Positions 46,691-60,500 of a stretch of DNA of 64,000 nt are shown in pieces. The position numbers and the translations under genes were made by a program. The notes beneath the pieces were generated by a model that had not been told where the DNA came from, searched no databases, and worked only from the letters and a program-made list of their open reading frames with translations. The stretch's first letter is position 1; each line of letters begins with the position of its first letter. This stretch comes from Lytechinus variegatus (lineage: Eukaryota; Echinodermata; Echinoidea; Temnopleuroida; Toxopneustidae), in NCBI RefSeq assembly GCF_018143015.1, contig NC_054750.1:9762501-9826500 (forward strand), in the 5' to 3' direction.

Positions 46691-48221
46691 TTCTGGCCAT
46701 AGGATTCAGGTAACAAAAATATTACACAGCTGGCTTTCCATAGTTGAAATCAATTTGAACCAATCATGCGATGGGAACTTGCACTGGATAGCTCTTTCAT
46801 TGTCATGTCTTTACTACAATCAACAACCAATGATCTGTTTCCTATGGAAATTATTCACTACACACTCGCTATAAGTATTTTAGTTTTTATTTTGAAGTGT
46901 TCATATTTACTTGAACAAAATTATTAACAAAACTTTTAATCTACCTCTGGATTATTGAAAGTTCTGTCTTTAAAACTTGAGAGGTCTTTATCCAGCTCAA
47001 TCAGGATATTTTAGAATGATTATGATTTGCCTTTCTTTGATATACTAGTATTTGCCTAATCAAGATGAACATATTTTATTATTTTTAGTATTGATATATT
47101 ATTTACGTGTCTTATCATGATACATTTTTATTATATTTTACAAATTACATTTTAAAGGAGCATATTAATCATTCTGTACTCTATTACTAATATTTTTTCT
47201 TATGCTAGATTTAGCATTTTCCTGTAGTGCAGGAGACGGGAGCTTATCGTGAAATATTCTTTGATTAAGATTCTTTTTTTCACAGAATTCTTCATGATGG
47301 TCTTATTTTGCAGACAGAAATGTTAACCATCAAAATACCAATGAAATGTCATAATTTTAGTAATCTGTGATTTGCTGAATGAATCATTCATTCATTAGGT
47401 CTTATATTCATAAAGCTTTTAAAAATATAATGTATGATCTGTCATTACTATTATTACCAACAAATGAATCAAATACAAATTCCTTATAGGGAAACCATTG
47501 TCAAGCTATCTAAATTTTAGGAAAATATTTTAACAGAGACAAATATTGATAGCTGAAAATGCATTTTGAAATTATTGGCAGTGTAATATTCAAAATTATA
47601 TAATGTTGTATGTGTAATTTCATTTAGATTCTGATGTGGAGTATTAAAAAATTGTAAGATTGATTTACAATACCTAGATTTCATCTGTGTGGAAGCTCAT
47701 TTTGAGGATAATGTACCCTAAATATATCATAGATCAATGTGGCATATTTGTATTTGGTTTCTTCATTGTTAAGAGTGTTCATAGAACTTGTTGGTGATAT
47801 CATGTATGCTTTTGTCTGTTTTTATTTAATTCCCCTACCCCCCCCCCCCCTCCTGCTTGACTGCAATTCATCAGTTCCTAGTCTTGGTTGAACACAAACC
47901 TCTTCTCTCACTGTACCTTTCTCCTCTGGAATACACAGTTTATAGGAAATCACTTGGTGTACTTCTCAGTTGAGCTAAATCTGTTTGGTCTAATACCAGT
48001 TTGTCAATTGTCATTGGCCTGAATTCACAAAGGTGGTTTTGAAATCCATTGGTTAAACCCATGGTTTATGCAGATTTCGTGTATAAATTAGGCTTAATTT
48101 ACTGAAAAGTTCCAATACTAATGCAAACTTTTGCCACAGTGCGCCAAATTGACACCTGTTGCCATGGTTGAGTATGCTATTTTATTCAGTCCACTGTTGA
48201 AAACTTTTATGGGAAAATATT
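46691..48221. other. Intergenic, nothing recognised
   Basis: AT-rich with a poly-C run near 47838. 48003-48100 has 'ggcctgaattcacaaaggtgg' in parts, perhaps a decayed MITE end. Confidence 0.45.
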
Positions 48222-48700
48222 GATGCCCCATTAGGAAAACGGATATACCTTAATGGAAAATGAATATGCCTCAATGGGAAATAGATTTGCCTCAATGGGA
48301 AGGATGGGTACCTAAATGTAAAAATGCGTATACCTCAATTGGAAAATGGAAAAACCTCAATGGGGAAATGGGTATGCCTTCATGAGAAAATGGGTAAACC
48401 TCAATGGGAAAATGGGTTTGCCATAATGGGAAATTGTATGAATATCTCAATGGGAAAATGGATATGCATCAATGGGAAAATTGGTATTCCTCAATGGGGA
48501 AATGGGTATTCCTCAATGATAAAATTTGTTTGCCTCAATGGAAAAAATACATGCATTGATGGGGAAATGGATAGCCTCAATGTAAAAATGGGTATGCCTC
48601 AATAGAAAATGAATATGCCTCAATGGGAAAATGGGTATGCCTCAATATGAAAATGGGTAGCTACATGCAGGCCCAATGTCTGAATGGGAAATGGATATAG
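48222..48700. repeat. Minisatellite, about 21-22-bp unit, about 20 copies
   Basis: Unit 'cctcaatgggaaaatgggta' with point changes. The forward 93-codon ORF at 48324 is a read-through of the repeat, so I do not call a protein. The units run together without spacers, so it is not a CRISPR array. Confidence 0.9.
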
Positions 48701-49049
48701 CCTTACTAGAAATTAGACAAAGTGGCAAATGGGCATAGATGGTATAATTAGACCAATTAGCAGTTTACCTGTAATAATCCCATCTTTCCCAATCTCTGAC
48801 TCTCTTCTCTATCGTATGCACTTATTACAGTGTACCTAAATATAACACATACTTGGTATGGGCATCAACCCAGGGGAGGGGTCTAGGCAGGTAGACATGC
48901 CCCCCCCCCCGATCCACCCATCATACAAAGAGATCCTCACTCCCCCATGACATGAAATATCGAAATATACAAAAATTAGTAAATGACCCTTATCAGAATA
49001 TTGTACATGATATTTCTAATGTGCATGTGTAGTCTTTTCAAATATATAC

Positions 49050-50429
49050 TACAGTGCGTATCAAAAAAAACGGGACAGATTTGAAAAGTCTATAAAATTT
49101 TAGTTTCAAATTATTATGTCTATATTTTGGTGTTAATAGGTGCTCTAAGGTCTTGTCTTTCAAATGCTACCAAAAAAATTTAGTTTCGTTCATGCTTGAG
49201 CGAACACGGGACGTTTTTGTTGGGGGTTCAAAAAGAGGCTTGCGCCAGAATTGCAGAATATGAGTAATATGATGTTCGGACTTCTTGCTAATTAGCAGAC
49301 TTCCTCTTAACCTTTTCATTATCTTTGCCATAATTTTCAAATAATGCGGTCAAAATTCATTTTCAGATCTATTTATTTGCTTGAATTATTCTGTTATTTC
49401 TTTTTAATATGCTCTCTGTTAGCTTTGAATATTCCTTCTTCAAGCTGATTTTTTTTTCAACCAAATTATGGGAGAGCATGGATTTTTTTCAAATCCTTTC
49501 ATTATGTGCTACAAAGGTTATGGTGCCTTTTGAACAAAGCCACACAGATGGGCGGGCGCTCGGGTTGCTCTCCCCCCCCCCCAATTAAAAAAATCATGAC
49601 CAAGAAAAAAAAGTGGACAGGAAATAAGGAAAGATAGAAAGTAAAATATGATATCATTTTCTGAATATCATGTCAAAATCTATCACAAAATTTGATATTG
49701 TAATTAAAAAAATGGGAATATTTGCGTGCTCACTTCGCAGGCTCACAACTTTTTAATACATTTTACCCGATCTGCCATATCTCAGTAGCTCCCTCAAAAT
49801 TGACTGAATACACCATTGCCATTGAAAACAATGAATCCCTTGCTGTGTTTCCTGTCAAGCAATTAAACTTGGTCAAGGAATTAATGACCCCTTGAAAAAT
49901 AGATTCATGTCTTTTAAAGGTACATAACATTATTTGTTTCACATAATAAAACGATTTGAATAATCACAAGTTTTCCCAATTAATAATTTAAATCTTCTTG
50001 CTTGGGTTGACAAAAAATCTTGTTTTCCCAGTTACTTATGAAGGAAAATTAAAAGGTAACAGAAGTTTGAATGAAAAAATAAAATAGGCCTAATTCAATT
50101 AAATAAATAACTTTGTAAATGAAATTTGACAGCATAATTCGAAAATTGTGGCACAGATAATGAAAATGTAAAGAGGAAGTATCCTGATTAGCAAGAAGTC
50201 TGATCATTGTATTACACATATTCTGCAATTCTGGCGCAAGCCTCTTTTTGAGCCCCCAACAAAAACGTCACGTGTTCGCTCAAGCATGAATAAAATTTAT
50301 TTTTTTAAATTGCATTTCAAAGAGAAGACCTTAGAGCATCTATTAACACCAAAATATAGACATCATTATTTGAAACAAAAATTTTATAGACTTTTCAAAT
50401 CTGTCCCGTTTTTTTTTATACGCACGGTA
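49050..50429. mobile_element. 1.38-kb mariner-like foldback with about 290-bp inverted arms
   Basis: Left end 'tacagtgcgtatcaaaaaaa' and right end, inverted, 'taccgtgcgtataaaaaaaa' continue into arms of about 290 bp: 49050-49340 against about 50130-50429. Both include 'cgggacag', 'gaggcttgcgccagaattgc' and 'tcctctt'. The terminal TA and CAGTGCGTA are like Tc1/mariner ends. No transposase. The centre (about 49560-49750) holds a fragment of the CGCTTCGCGCTCGCAT repeat family matching 11440-11600, an insertion in the element. Confidence 0.8.
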
Positions 50430-50636
50430 GTAGTGACTCTTTTTCAATGAAATAACCACTTCCAAACTGAAAAGATTTTTTTTTTATTTTTCACCTCTCT
50501 CTTGTGGCATAAGATCATGAAATAAAGTTTTGGAATGCTATTGAATATACACATTGTCAATATAGTTATAGTATATGAATATAAATTACTTTTTTTAATT
50601 CCCTTTTTATCATTCCTCTCCCAGACTGAAAAAGTG

Positions 50637-51219
50637 TTAAAGGGCAAGTCAATCCCAACAAAAAGTTGATTTTAATAAAAAGAGAAAAATCCAACAATCA
50701 TAACGCTGAAAATTTCATCAAAATCAGATGTAAAATAAGAAAGTTATATACAATTTAAAGTTTTACTAAATTTCACAAAATAGTATGCACATCCTGGTCG
50801 TTCTGCAAATGAGGAGACTGGTGACATCTCCCACTCACTATTTCTCTTATATTTCATTATATGAAATGAAAAATGTTCTAATTTTCTCCCCATTGTTAAG
50901 TGAAACAATGATTAATCCCTTGGAATTTTCATATGGTTCAGTCAAGATGGTCCTTTATCTGTCAAAACAAATGAAATATTGGACATTACAAAAGAAATAG
51001 TGAGTGAAGGGCATCACCACCTGTCTCATTAGCATGTTACTGAGTTGTGCATATCACTGGTTTATGAAAAATAGGCGAAACTTTAAAATAGCATAACATT
51101 TTTTTCTTTAAAATCCGATTTTGAGTGAAATTTTCAGTGTTGTGCGCCTTGTGCGATCGAGTTTGATTTTTCTCTATTTATTCAAATCAACATTTTTCTG
51201 GGGTGGACTTGACCTGTAA
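50637..51219. mobile_element. TTAA-bounded foldback element, copy 2
   Basis: Same family as 46094-46690: 'ttaaagggcaagtc' start, 'ggtggacttgacctgtaa' end (right TTAA mutated to GTAA). Lies about 375 bp upstream of the ATP6V0B start codon. Confidence 0.85.
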
Positions 51220-51369
51220 ATGACACTGACCCTGTTTTGTAACGAGTGATCTCTATATTAATGCTAAATATGCAAATCAGTGGTTGAAATATGCAAAGAT
51301 GACTTCTATAGTGTAAGTGAAACTTTAGCTGGTCTCACTATAATTAAACTAAGCTAAACCAATTAAGGG

Positions 51370-51510
51370 TCTGTGCAGCCGGCCGCAACACTAGGCTAAC
51401 GTGCGCTGAGCTGATATGGATCGCGAGCGGACGACCCGGCCGGCCGGCCGGAAGTCATGCGCTATTATTGGGTCATATGTCATCGCATCTGTATCTCCGG
51501 CGCCCTGTCC
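51370..51510 (+). promoter_or_regulatory. CpG-rich promoter region of ATP6V0B
   Basis: GC-rich patch with 'ggccggccggccgg' near 51440 and many CG pairs, 90-220 bp before ATG 51595. No TATA box seen. It is typical of a housekeeping promoter. Confidence 0.5.
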
Positions 51511-51594
51511 TGAAAAGTGACATGTTTTTCTGATTTGATGACATTGTAGACACTAGCCGAAATATATAATTATTCGAACTTATAGCAGCTAACG

Positions 51595-54500
51595 ATGAGT
51601 GTCAGATTATATTCGATTTTAGGCATCGTGAGTGCCGTAGCTACTGGTATTGGTAAGATTTTTTTCTGTCTTATTAGTCGCATCTCCACCGCCCAGCTCT
51701 GCGCTGCTCGTTGCCTCTGCATGGATTGATCGCTCAGCACCACGGTCTTTCCCCTGGCCTGGCCCATCGGGGCGCAGAGCTGCATCGGCCTTGTCTGCTG
51801 ATTTTTTTTAGTAAACCCAGTTGTTGAGAGTTGAGTGTCCGGACAGGTTATGTGTCCGGACAATCAATTTTTAGAAAGTCATTTGGAAAAATTACAAGGG
51901 AAGTTTTATCAATTTTTAGCACAAAATGTCAGGAAATATTATAGAGAACAAAATAGAAGATGATATCATTACAACTATTGAATTCGTATTAGTGTAATCC
52001 AAAGACAAAAAAGAAAGCTTTAAAAAAAATATAAAGTGGCTGGACACCCCCCCCCCCCCCATCCTACAGACAGTGACTGCATGTCCGTGTGAATTGTGAA
52101 TCAAGGATAAGGTTGAATATGTGCCACTTTTCTATTTCAGTCATGAAAAGGGAAAACGGAATTCAGCCATGTCAGCTATGGTAGGTCATGTGGTTCTGTT
52201 TTTAAAGGACAAGTCCACCCCAACAAAAACTTGATTTGAATAAAAAGAGAAAAATTCAACAAGCATAACACTGGAAATTTCATCAAAATCGGATGTAAAA
52301 TAAGAAAGTTATGGCATTTTAAAGTTTCGATTATTTTCAACAAAATAGTTAATAGTTATATGAACGAGCCAGTTTACATCCAAATGAGAGAGTAGATGCA
52401 TGACACCACTCACTATTTCTTTTGTATTTTATTATATGAAATATGAAATATTTTTATTTTCTCGTCATTGTCATGTTAAATGAAGTTTCATTACTCCCTG
52501 GCTGAATACATGGAATTCCATTCTAAAATTTTGTGCTTCAGGCAAGGAGGTCCTAATCATCAAATTCGTAGAAATTGAAATATTGTATAATTCAAACAAT
52601 AAGAAACAAAAGAAATAGTGAGTGAGTGACGTCATCGACACTCTCATTTGGATGAAACTGGCTCGTTCATATAACTATTTTGTGTAAAATAAGCGAAAGT
52701 TTGAAATGTCATAACTTTCTTATTTTACATCCGATTTTGATGAAATTACATACGTGCTTGTCTGATTTTTCTCTATTGATTCAAATCAACATTTTTCTGA
52801 GGTGGACTTGACCTTTAAAAAAAGCAAATCGCAACACCCGGGGGGGGGGGGCAATTACATTGACGAGTGGATACCATGCGCGACCAAAAAACACGTAAAA
52901 AGAATGTATTTTTCACGATAGGGCACGTTACATACGTAACGTGTGGATACCATGCGCGACCAAAAAAACATGTAAAAAGGATGTTTTTTTCACAATAGGG
53001 CACGTTACGTACGTAACATGATAAGGGTGTCAAAAACACAAAAATAATGAAAAAGGGGTATCTATTTCACGAGGAAAATTATGTGTTTAGGGTCGAATTT
53101 GCGGGGATGATAAAACAAAATTAAATGTTTTATAAAGGATGTCCTTTTTGCCCCCAACACTTCGTGTTTAGATTCCGATTTGCACGAGATGTAGAAGGTG
53201 GGGTCGTACTTAACCAAATAAGGTAAAGCCGACGACCGAAGGACCCGTAACAATAAAACATTCCTGTACTTGTTTAGGGGTTCATTTCAAGGAATATTTG
53301 CCAAGAATGGTTTTGTTTCCAATAGGCCTACTTGTTAAGGGTAGGGTTTCACACGCCAATACTTGTTAAGGGGTGCATTTTCAGAACATGGAAATTATGT
53401 GTTTAGGGTGCTTTTCGAGACCCCATGGTCACGTATGGTATCCACTCGTGAATGGAAGTGGTCCCTAGGGCGCAACATGCTTCTCACTCTGACTCACTCA
53501 GTGACTGTTTTTAATTTTGCACTGCAAACGTCATAAAATTTGATGGATGACACTCATTCAATGAACAAGGCGGGTTATGATATAACCTTGACCTTGTTCT
53601 TTGTTACTATATTCCTATCAATTCTTGGACAGATAAAGGTTTTTGATGACTTTGTGGTCTCAATCAATGTAGATGATCAATAAATTTACCTTGCCAAGTC
53701 CTTGCTAAGGCAAGCTAAGTGCTAAATTGTTTTCAATGTTCATTTTATGGCCTGCTGACTAGCCAGGAGGCTCCTAGAGAGTAAAAATCGTTTACTAACA
53801 TATGCTTTCTCGCAACGTAGCCAGGAATCGCTTCCCATTCATCTGCATGTACAGCCAAAAAACCTGAAACTTTCGCCCCCGAGATTTCTACTTTTCTTCT
53901 AAAAGATCTAGCCCAAAATCATGTACATGTCATGAGATACAAGTTACAACTTCATTTCTGTCATTTCTATGATATTTCATTTTTAAATAAGAATTTCATT
54001 AAAAAACATGAAATGTTATGAAAAGATGGGGAAAACTCGCCACCGTGTTTACGTTGCCATCTTGATTTCATTGCTTTTCACTTGGCAATAGCACGCAAAC
54101 CGCCCGATTTGTGTGCTGTCGCCAAGCGAAAAACAAAATCATTTCTATATGCCTCTTTTTCATAAAACTTACACCACAAGTATAGGACATTGGATGAATG
54201 TAATTACAGGTAAAATTCAAATTTCAAGAAATAAAAATAGGGTTTTTTTTTCAATTATACTTAACCAACTTGAACCATTGTTTTTCATTATGTTAATACT
54301 ATTGTGAGATATCCATTAAATGTGTTTCACTTTTTTTTTTTTTTTTTTTTGGGGTGGTTGTATCTCTTTTATCGTAGAATACAGCTTGGGAATCAAAAAA
54401 TACAATTTTTTTTTCAAAATGTTAGGTCTGAATATGTTTCTTTAATAACTAAAACCGATATATAACTATAAGTAAAAAGAGGGTTATAACTTTGAGTTTA

Positions 54501-57500
54501 TATCTCTTCCATGTCTGCTTAAGTACAAAATGGAAAAAATATTCCAGTACACAGGTGAAAGTAATGAAATATAAAGATTTTTTTCTTCTTAAATACTAAA
54601 AAGACCTGTTTTTGTATTTTCAATGTTGCAGTACTGTGGTATGTGTTGACTGATCAGCTGTACAGACTAGATTTTGGATGGTAAGTACTATAGAACTTTA
54701 CTCATCCCTGACATGCTTGCTTTATCCAAATTACAAACTTTTAAAAAAGTGTTAAAATGTCCTTGAATTGCACAATATTATCAAAGAATGAAATAACTGT
54801 AGGCCTACATAGCATGTTTAGGAAACCGGTACTCGTATTTTGAATGTGCATAGATTGTATTTGTAATTTGTTTGATAAATGTACAAATATATTATGTTTG
54901 TAGTGGAAAAAGGAAAAATTAACTGATGTATATTATAAATGAAATGTTAGAAGTGTTATAATATGAAGATGGAGTTAATTGTCAATGTTATGATGGATGA
55001 CACATGCAATTTACAATTGTGGCCAGAATACTGGTAATGCAGGAAAAAGTAATATGTGGTTTATCCATTATTAATCTCACTACTTGAAATTAATTTATAA
55101 ACCTATGTGGTACCTATAGGAAAAAAAGGTGATGTTTGAAATGGTTGGGCCAACAATTTGTGCACAGACCCATGCAATTATTTCTTTGGACTTTGCATTT
55201 AACTGTTGGCAAAACTACATCAAGTTATCATCATTTCGGTAATTTCATTAGCTAGCTTTAACAGCAAACCCCATTGCTTGGAAGAATTATACAGCTGCTT
55301 CATCTACTGGGCATGGTGGCTCACTGTTAGAGCGCCCGTCTTATGAAAGAGAGGTCATTGATTTGATCCCCAGCGGAAGCATTCCAAATAGTTATAAAAT
55401 GAACCTTCTGCTTTCTTATGAGAAGCGTTCTGGGAGATCAGGGGGCCGTTTCATAAAGCTGTTTGTAAGTTAAGAGCGACTTTAGGAATGACTGGTGATC
55501 CTTTCTTATGCGCTTAACCATCGCCAATGAATCTACCATTTACCACAAGAAAGGATCACCAGTCGTTCTTAAAGTCACTCTTAACTTACGAATAGCTTTA
55601 TGAAACACCCACCAGATAAAATAGCTGAAGTGACTACCTTCTTGGGTAAATAAGAGTAATTGTTTTCATTTAAAGCATTTCCGATCATGGACAGTTTATT
55701 TCACATTCTAAAATCACTGTTATTTGGTTTTTTTTACACACCAGGTTCCTATTAGCGATAGAGCCTTACATGTGGGCTGATGTGGGTGTGGGTTTGTCAA
55801 TAGCACTCTCTGTTGTAGGGGCAGCATGGTGAGTATAAATCTTTCATGTATCTATTGCTGATGGGTGTTTTGATTGAACCCTATAATTTCCAATTGAAAA
55901 TTGTCCACCCCCATTCATGAATAAGTAGAGAAAAATCAAGCAAGCATATAGCTGAAAATTTCCTCAAGATCAGATGTAGAATAAGAAGTTTTGATAATTT
56001 TCACAAAAGCATATATATACTGAAAACATAGACGATTGAGGGAATCCATGACGTTACTCTCTCACTATTTCCTTTGTTTACAGGAAAACTTTATAATTCC
56101 TTTAGAAATATGATTCCTTTGTATTTTACTATATGAAATATAGAATATTTTTGCAGATGAACAGTGAGGAGGCTCTTTGTTTAATCACAATAAATTGCAA
56201 CAGTGGCAGGTCCATGGTACTGTGGAATTAAGCTATGATTTACACATTATTATGATGGAAAAATTAACACATTTTTATGGTAAAATTCAAAATAAATAGT
56301 GACTGGGTGGTGTCATTGTTGGATCGCTCATTTGCATACTAACCAGGATTTGCATGTAACTGTTGATTTCTTAAATTCAAGGGTTTGGATTTTTTAAATC
56401 AAGAAAACTTTAATGTATTTTTTTATGTAACGTCTGATTTATCAATATTTTCAGTTTTATGCATGTTTGAGCTTAATATCTCAAACATGTATACATGTAA
56501 ACTAGCTTTTTGTTGGGGTAGACTTGGGCTTTATGAGGATTCTATTTGCATGTTGATTGTTAAGTGATCTGAATGTTTTCTCCCAATTCAGGGGTATTTT
56601 CACAACAGGAACGAGTATTGTAGGAGGAGGTGTAAAAGCTCCCCGTATTAGAACCAAAAATCTCATCAGGTAAGCTCATGAAATTCTACCTACAAAATTT
56701 CATGCTACAACATCAAACATTTTAAGGGGAATCCAACCCATATAAAAGGTTGTTTTACAGGGGGAGAAGAAAATTAGATGAGTAGATTTGAACATTATTG
56801 GACAAACAGTAAGAAAATTGTGGATTTTTGAAAGTCACTTATAAAAATTGGTAACCACAAGACCTATGAAGATTTCAAATTTTTTGCATTGGGGATGTCT
56901 TGGTGATCCAGTACATAAAATCGATAAATATTTTTCTAAGGGTTTACTTCAAATTATATTTTTCTTTTGTGAGAACACAAAATAATGTGCTACCTGTGTT
57001 ATATTTTGATTACTGTCCCAGAGGAATAGGTACTTCAAGGAAACTCAATTTCACTCGAATAATTTTGCATATAGCTATTCAGCTATTCATATTTCTTACT
57101 TTTTTAATCGTGTGTTTTATTAAAAAATCAAAACATACATGTATTTCTTAATTAATACATGGGTATATTAAATTTCAGACGGGACATTGTGGTTATATTT
57201 TTTTACGGATCATGTGGATTGCTGTGCAATACGAATTGGGCATTTATTTTTTTATTGTCTGATGGATATCTGAAGGTAATATGTCTTTTCTTTTGTTAAT
57301 TTTTAATTGACAACATTCTTCCCAAATTTTGGGTTATGCATCAAAGGCAAATAGTACCAGTAGCTTTGATGCCCACTTCAATAAATGGAAATGTGTCAAT
57401 TTCGTAAAGGAAATGAATGAAATTCATGTACAAGCCCAAATATTATACTACCTGTAATATTGTATGTATAGCTAAACATGCATAGAGTGTAAGGCTCATC

Positions 57501-60500
57501 TGTGTAGCAAGGGAAGGACATTACAGATAACCCAACTTGAAACAGGAAGTAATACCTCACCGACACAGGAAGGACTAGGTATAGTGATTGCTCATTCAGA
57601 AACAACATTGATTGATGATAACAATCAAAAGTGTAGTTGGGATCTTAGTTGTGTCATTAATAGTACAATATTTGAAACTGAAGTATTAAATGATCCTAAT
57701 TATATTATGTTTTCAAATTTTCGATTTATTAACCTGTGTACTATATATCTATTTATGTTTTGTCTCAATGACATGTATGCATGTATACAAATAGGCAGTG
57801 TAATAATAATACAGACCCTTTTAAAAGTTGCATATGTCATCTCGTGTGAAGAATGTCTCTGCTATTCTGGTTAAAGAAACATTTAACATTTTTGACAGAG
57901 GAGGGGGGGATCATTTCACAAAACATGTGTACATGTAGATGAGCATGTCTTAGTCTGCAGGCACAGATCCTGATTGAATCTTTAATCAACAATTGGTTCT
58001 TCACACGAGACCAGCACATAAAACCTGCTGTTTGAATTTGTAAGCAGGTCATTGTTTTAAACGCAAATTTGTACCAAAATTGTTAGACTACAATGAATAG
58101 ATCCAGATATCCATGAAGTCATATTTCTACAGGAGTTGCAGTAAAGTACATTTTCAATTAAAATGATATGAGAATTGATACTTGAGAAGTTTATGAATCA
58201 ATGTGCTCATGTTTATTTCATTGAAAAGTTATTGTGCTCTGAAATTGACTGCATAGATTGACCATCTTATTAAAATGAAATCATGTTAAAGAGAAATGCC
58301 AGTAGTTGCAGTAAACACTGATTTCATGAGAAATTCTGTAAAACCAGGCTTAATTGTCAGAATATCATCAAGGATCTAGATCTGGTACAGTTACATAAAC
58401 TGAACTTTGTGAAATCTTGAAATCTACGCTGAAAAATGTTCACACTGAAGATCACCAACACAGATAGGCACACGTGGGACAGTGTATTATTATTGCTGGA
58501 ATAAAGACCCGACGGAAGTGACCGAGTCCGCGCTTATTTTGCTTATTTCTCAGCAATTACACAATTTCTTCCAGAATCCTTTGGCACATATTTTTTATTC
58601 ATACAAACAGACACTTGGGAGGTCATTATATTAGATTCTGTAAAAATTCATTTTGAGATCGTTACCAAAACTGGAATTTATCTTTAACTTGCTCCTATTA
58701 TATCACCCTTGCAGCATTATTTTCTGTGAAGCAGTGGCCATTTACGGTATCATCATGGCAATTGTTCTCTCGGGTCAAGTGAAGGATTTTGGTACAAATG
58801 AGCTTTCAGAAAAGACAATGGCAAATAATTATCTTGCAGGTAAGGATAATTGGATGTTATCTGACTCCACCTAAGACTATGGATTCCATTTCCAGTGCAT
58901 CAATGTGATTTTCTCTGGCATTGTGCATTTCTTGTGCCCCCCCCCCACCATTGTAATACATGTATAGGAATGTGCCCTATTGAACAGTGGACTTGAACTA
59001 AAACGTGGTAATTTAAAGGAAAATGAAACCCTTGAAATAAGATAGCTTGTGCAAAAATCGAAAAATCAAAGAAACAGATCCACAAAAGTTTGTGAAAATT
59101 GAGTAAATAATAAGAAAGTTATGAGCAATTGAACTTTGAAGTTTAGATAAAGACAATATTGTAATGTAGATCCTCCTATTGGTAATGCGACAAAGAAGTG
59201 TGATGTCACATGTGAACAACTTTCCCATTACTTTAGTATATATTTCACTTAAACTGCCTCTTTTCTCATATCTATCAGCAGATCATATATTCTTTCTTTA
59301 AGAGGGCATTTAATACAGATTTTCAAAGAATACATTTTGGATAAAGAGTTTGTATCACCCTAAGAAAGAGCAAAAATAGAAATTTTCGTGGTATTTTATA
59401 GTCCATCAAAGGGAAAGTTGTTGACATGTGACATCACAAATAGTCGCATTGCCAATGAGAGGACCTCCATATCATTAGTGATTGCAATATTCAAATTCTC
59501 GTAACTTTCTCATTATTTGTCCGATTTTTCTCAAACTTTCTTTGATCTTATTCTTTGATTTTTCTTTTTCCACAACATCTAACTTGTTCCAAAGGTTTCA
59601 TTCCCCTTTAAGCCCTGAATGTAGTTTGTAATTGATCAGCTCTAGAAGTTGCAGTGTGCAACCTGGTCTTTGATCAATGCCACTAAGTCCTGGTAATGTT
59701 TTCTATTTAATCAATGCATCAACAGAATGTTACAAAACACAGTAACAAAATTATGAAAGCACAAGAAGAAAAAAAATTGCTCATATCTCAACAACTAATC
59801 TTTTTCTACTACTATCATTTTAGCACATCCTTTTAATTAATGCATACAAACACCTGGGTGATAATTTCATTTGATCCATTTTGAGATCATTGCCATATTC
59901 AAAATGCTTTTTTCTCCCCAGGTTATGCTATCTTTGGTGCTGGTTTGACTGTGGGTTTTACCAATCTAGCCTGTGGGATCTGTGTGGGCATTGTGGGTAG
60001 CGGAGCCGCCCTAGCCGACGCCCAAGATGCCAGTCTATTTGTCAAGGTCCTCATCGTTGAGATCTTCGGAAGCGCTATCGGACTGTTTGGTGTCATCGTC
60101 GGTATCTTGCAGGTGAGTGGATTTGCCTTTCATTTTGATGTTAAATGAGTATTTTCTTCAATTCATTGTCAATTGGTCTACAATTCTTGGCCTACTTTGC
60201 TTTTTTGTTTCCTCCCACATGGTCTAACCCTACTTCATCTACAGCATTTTGGTCTAATTGCAATTCAACTCATTAACAATTTTGTCAAATTTCAAGTTAT
60301 GCTCCATCTGTTTCATCCAATATCCACTTGGTCCAACACCACTTACCCTAAATGTTGCGATGAACTGTTCATAAACCAATTATTCATTTGAGAATAGTGG
60401 TAGATAAATACGACTGATTAGAAATTAGACCAATTGAAAACTATACTAAGTATTACATGAAGTGTAGTGTATACCAAACAACAAGTAGACCACATGGGGT

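Noticed and set aside
48222..48700. CRISPR-like array
   Set aside because: The units are contiguous, about 21 bp, without unique spacers, and the genome is eukaryotic; it is a minisatellite.
55309..55385. Functional tRNA gene
   Set aside because: The A and B boxes are imperfect and no full cloverleaf or acceptor stem forms; a tRNA-derived SINE fits better.
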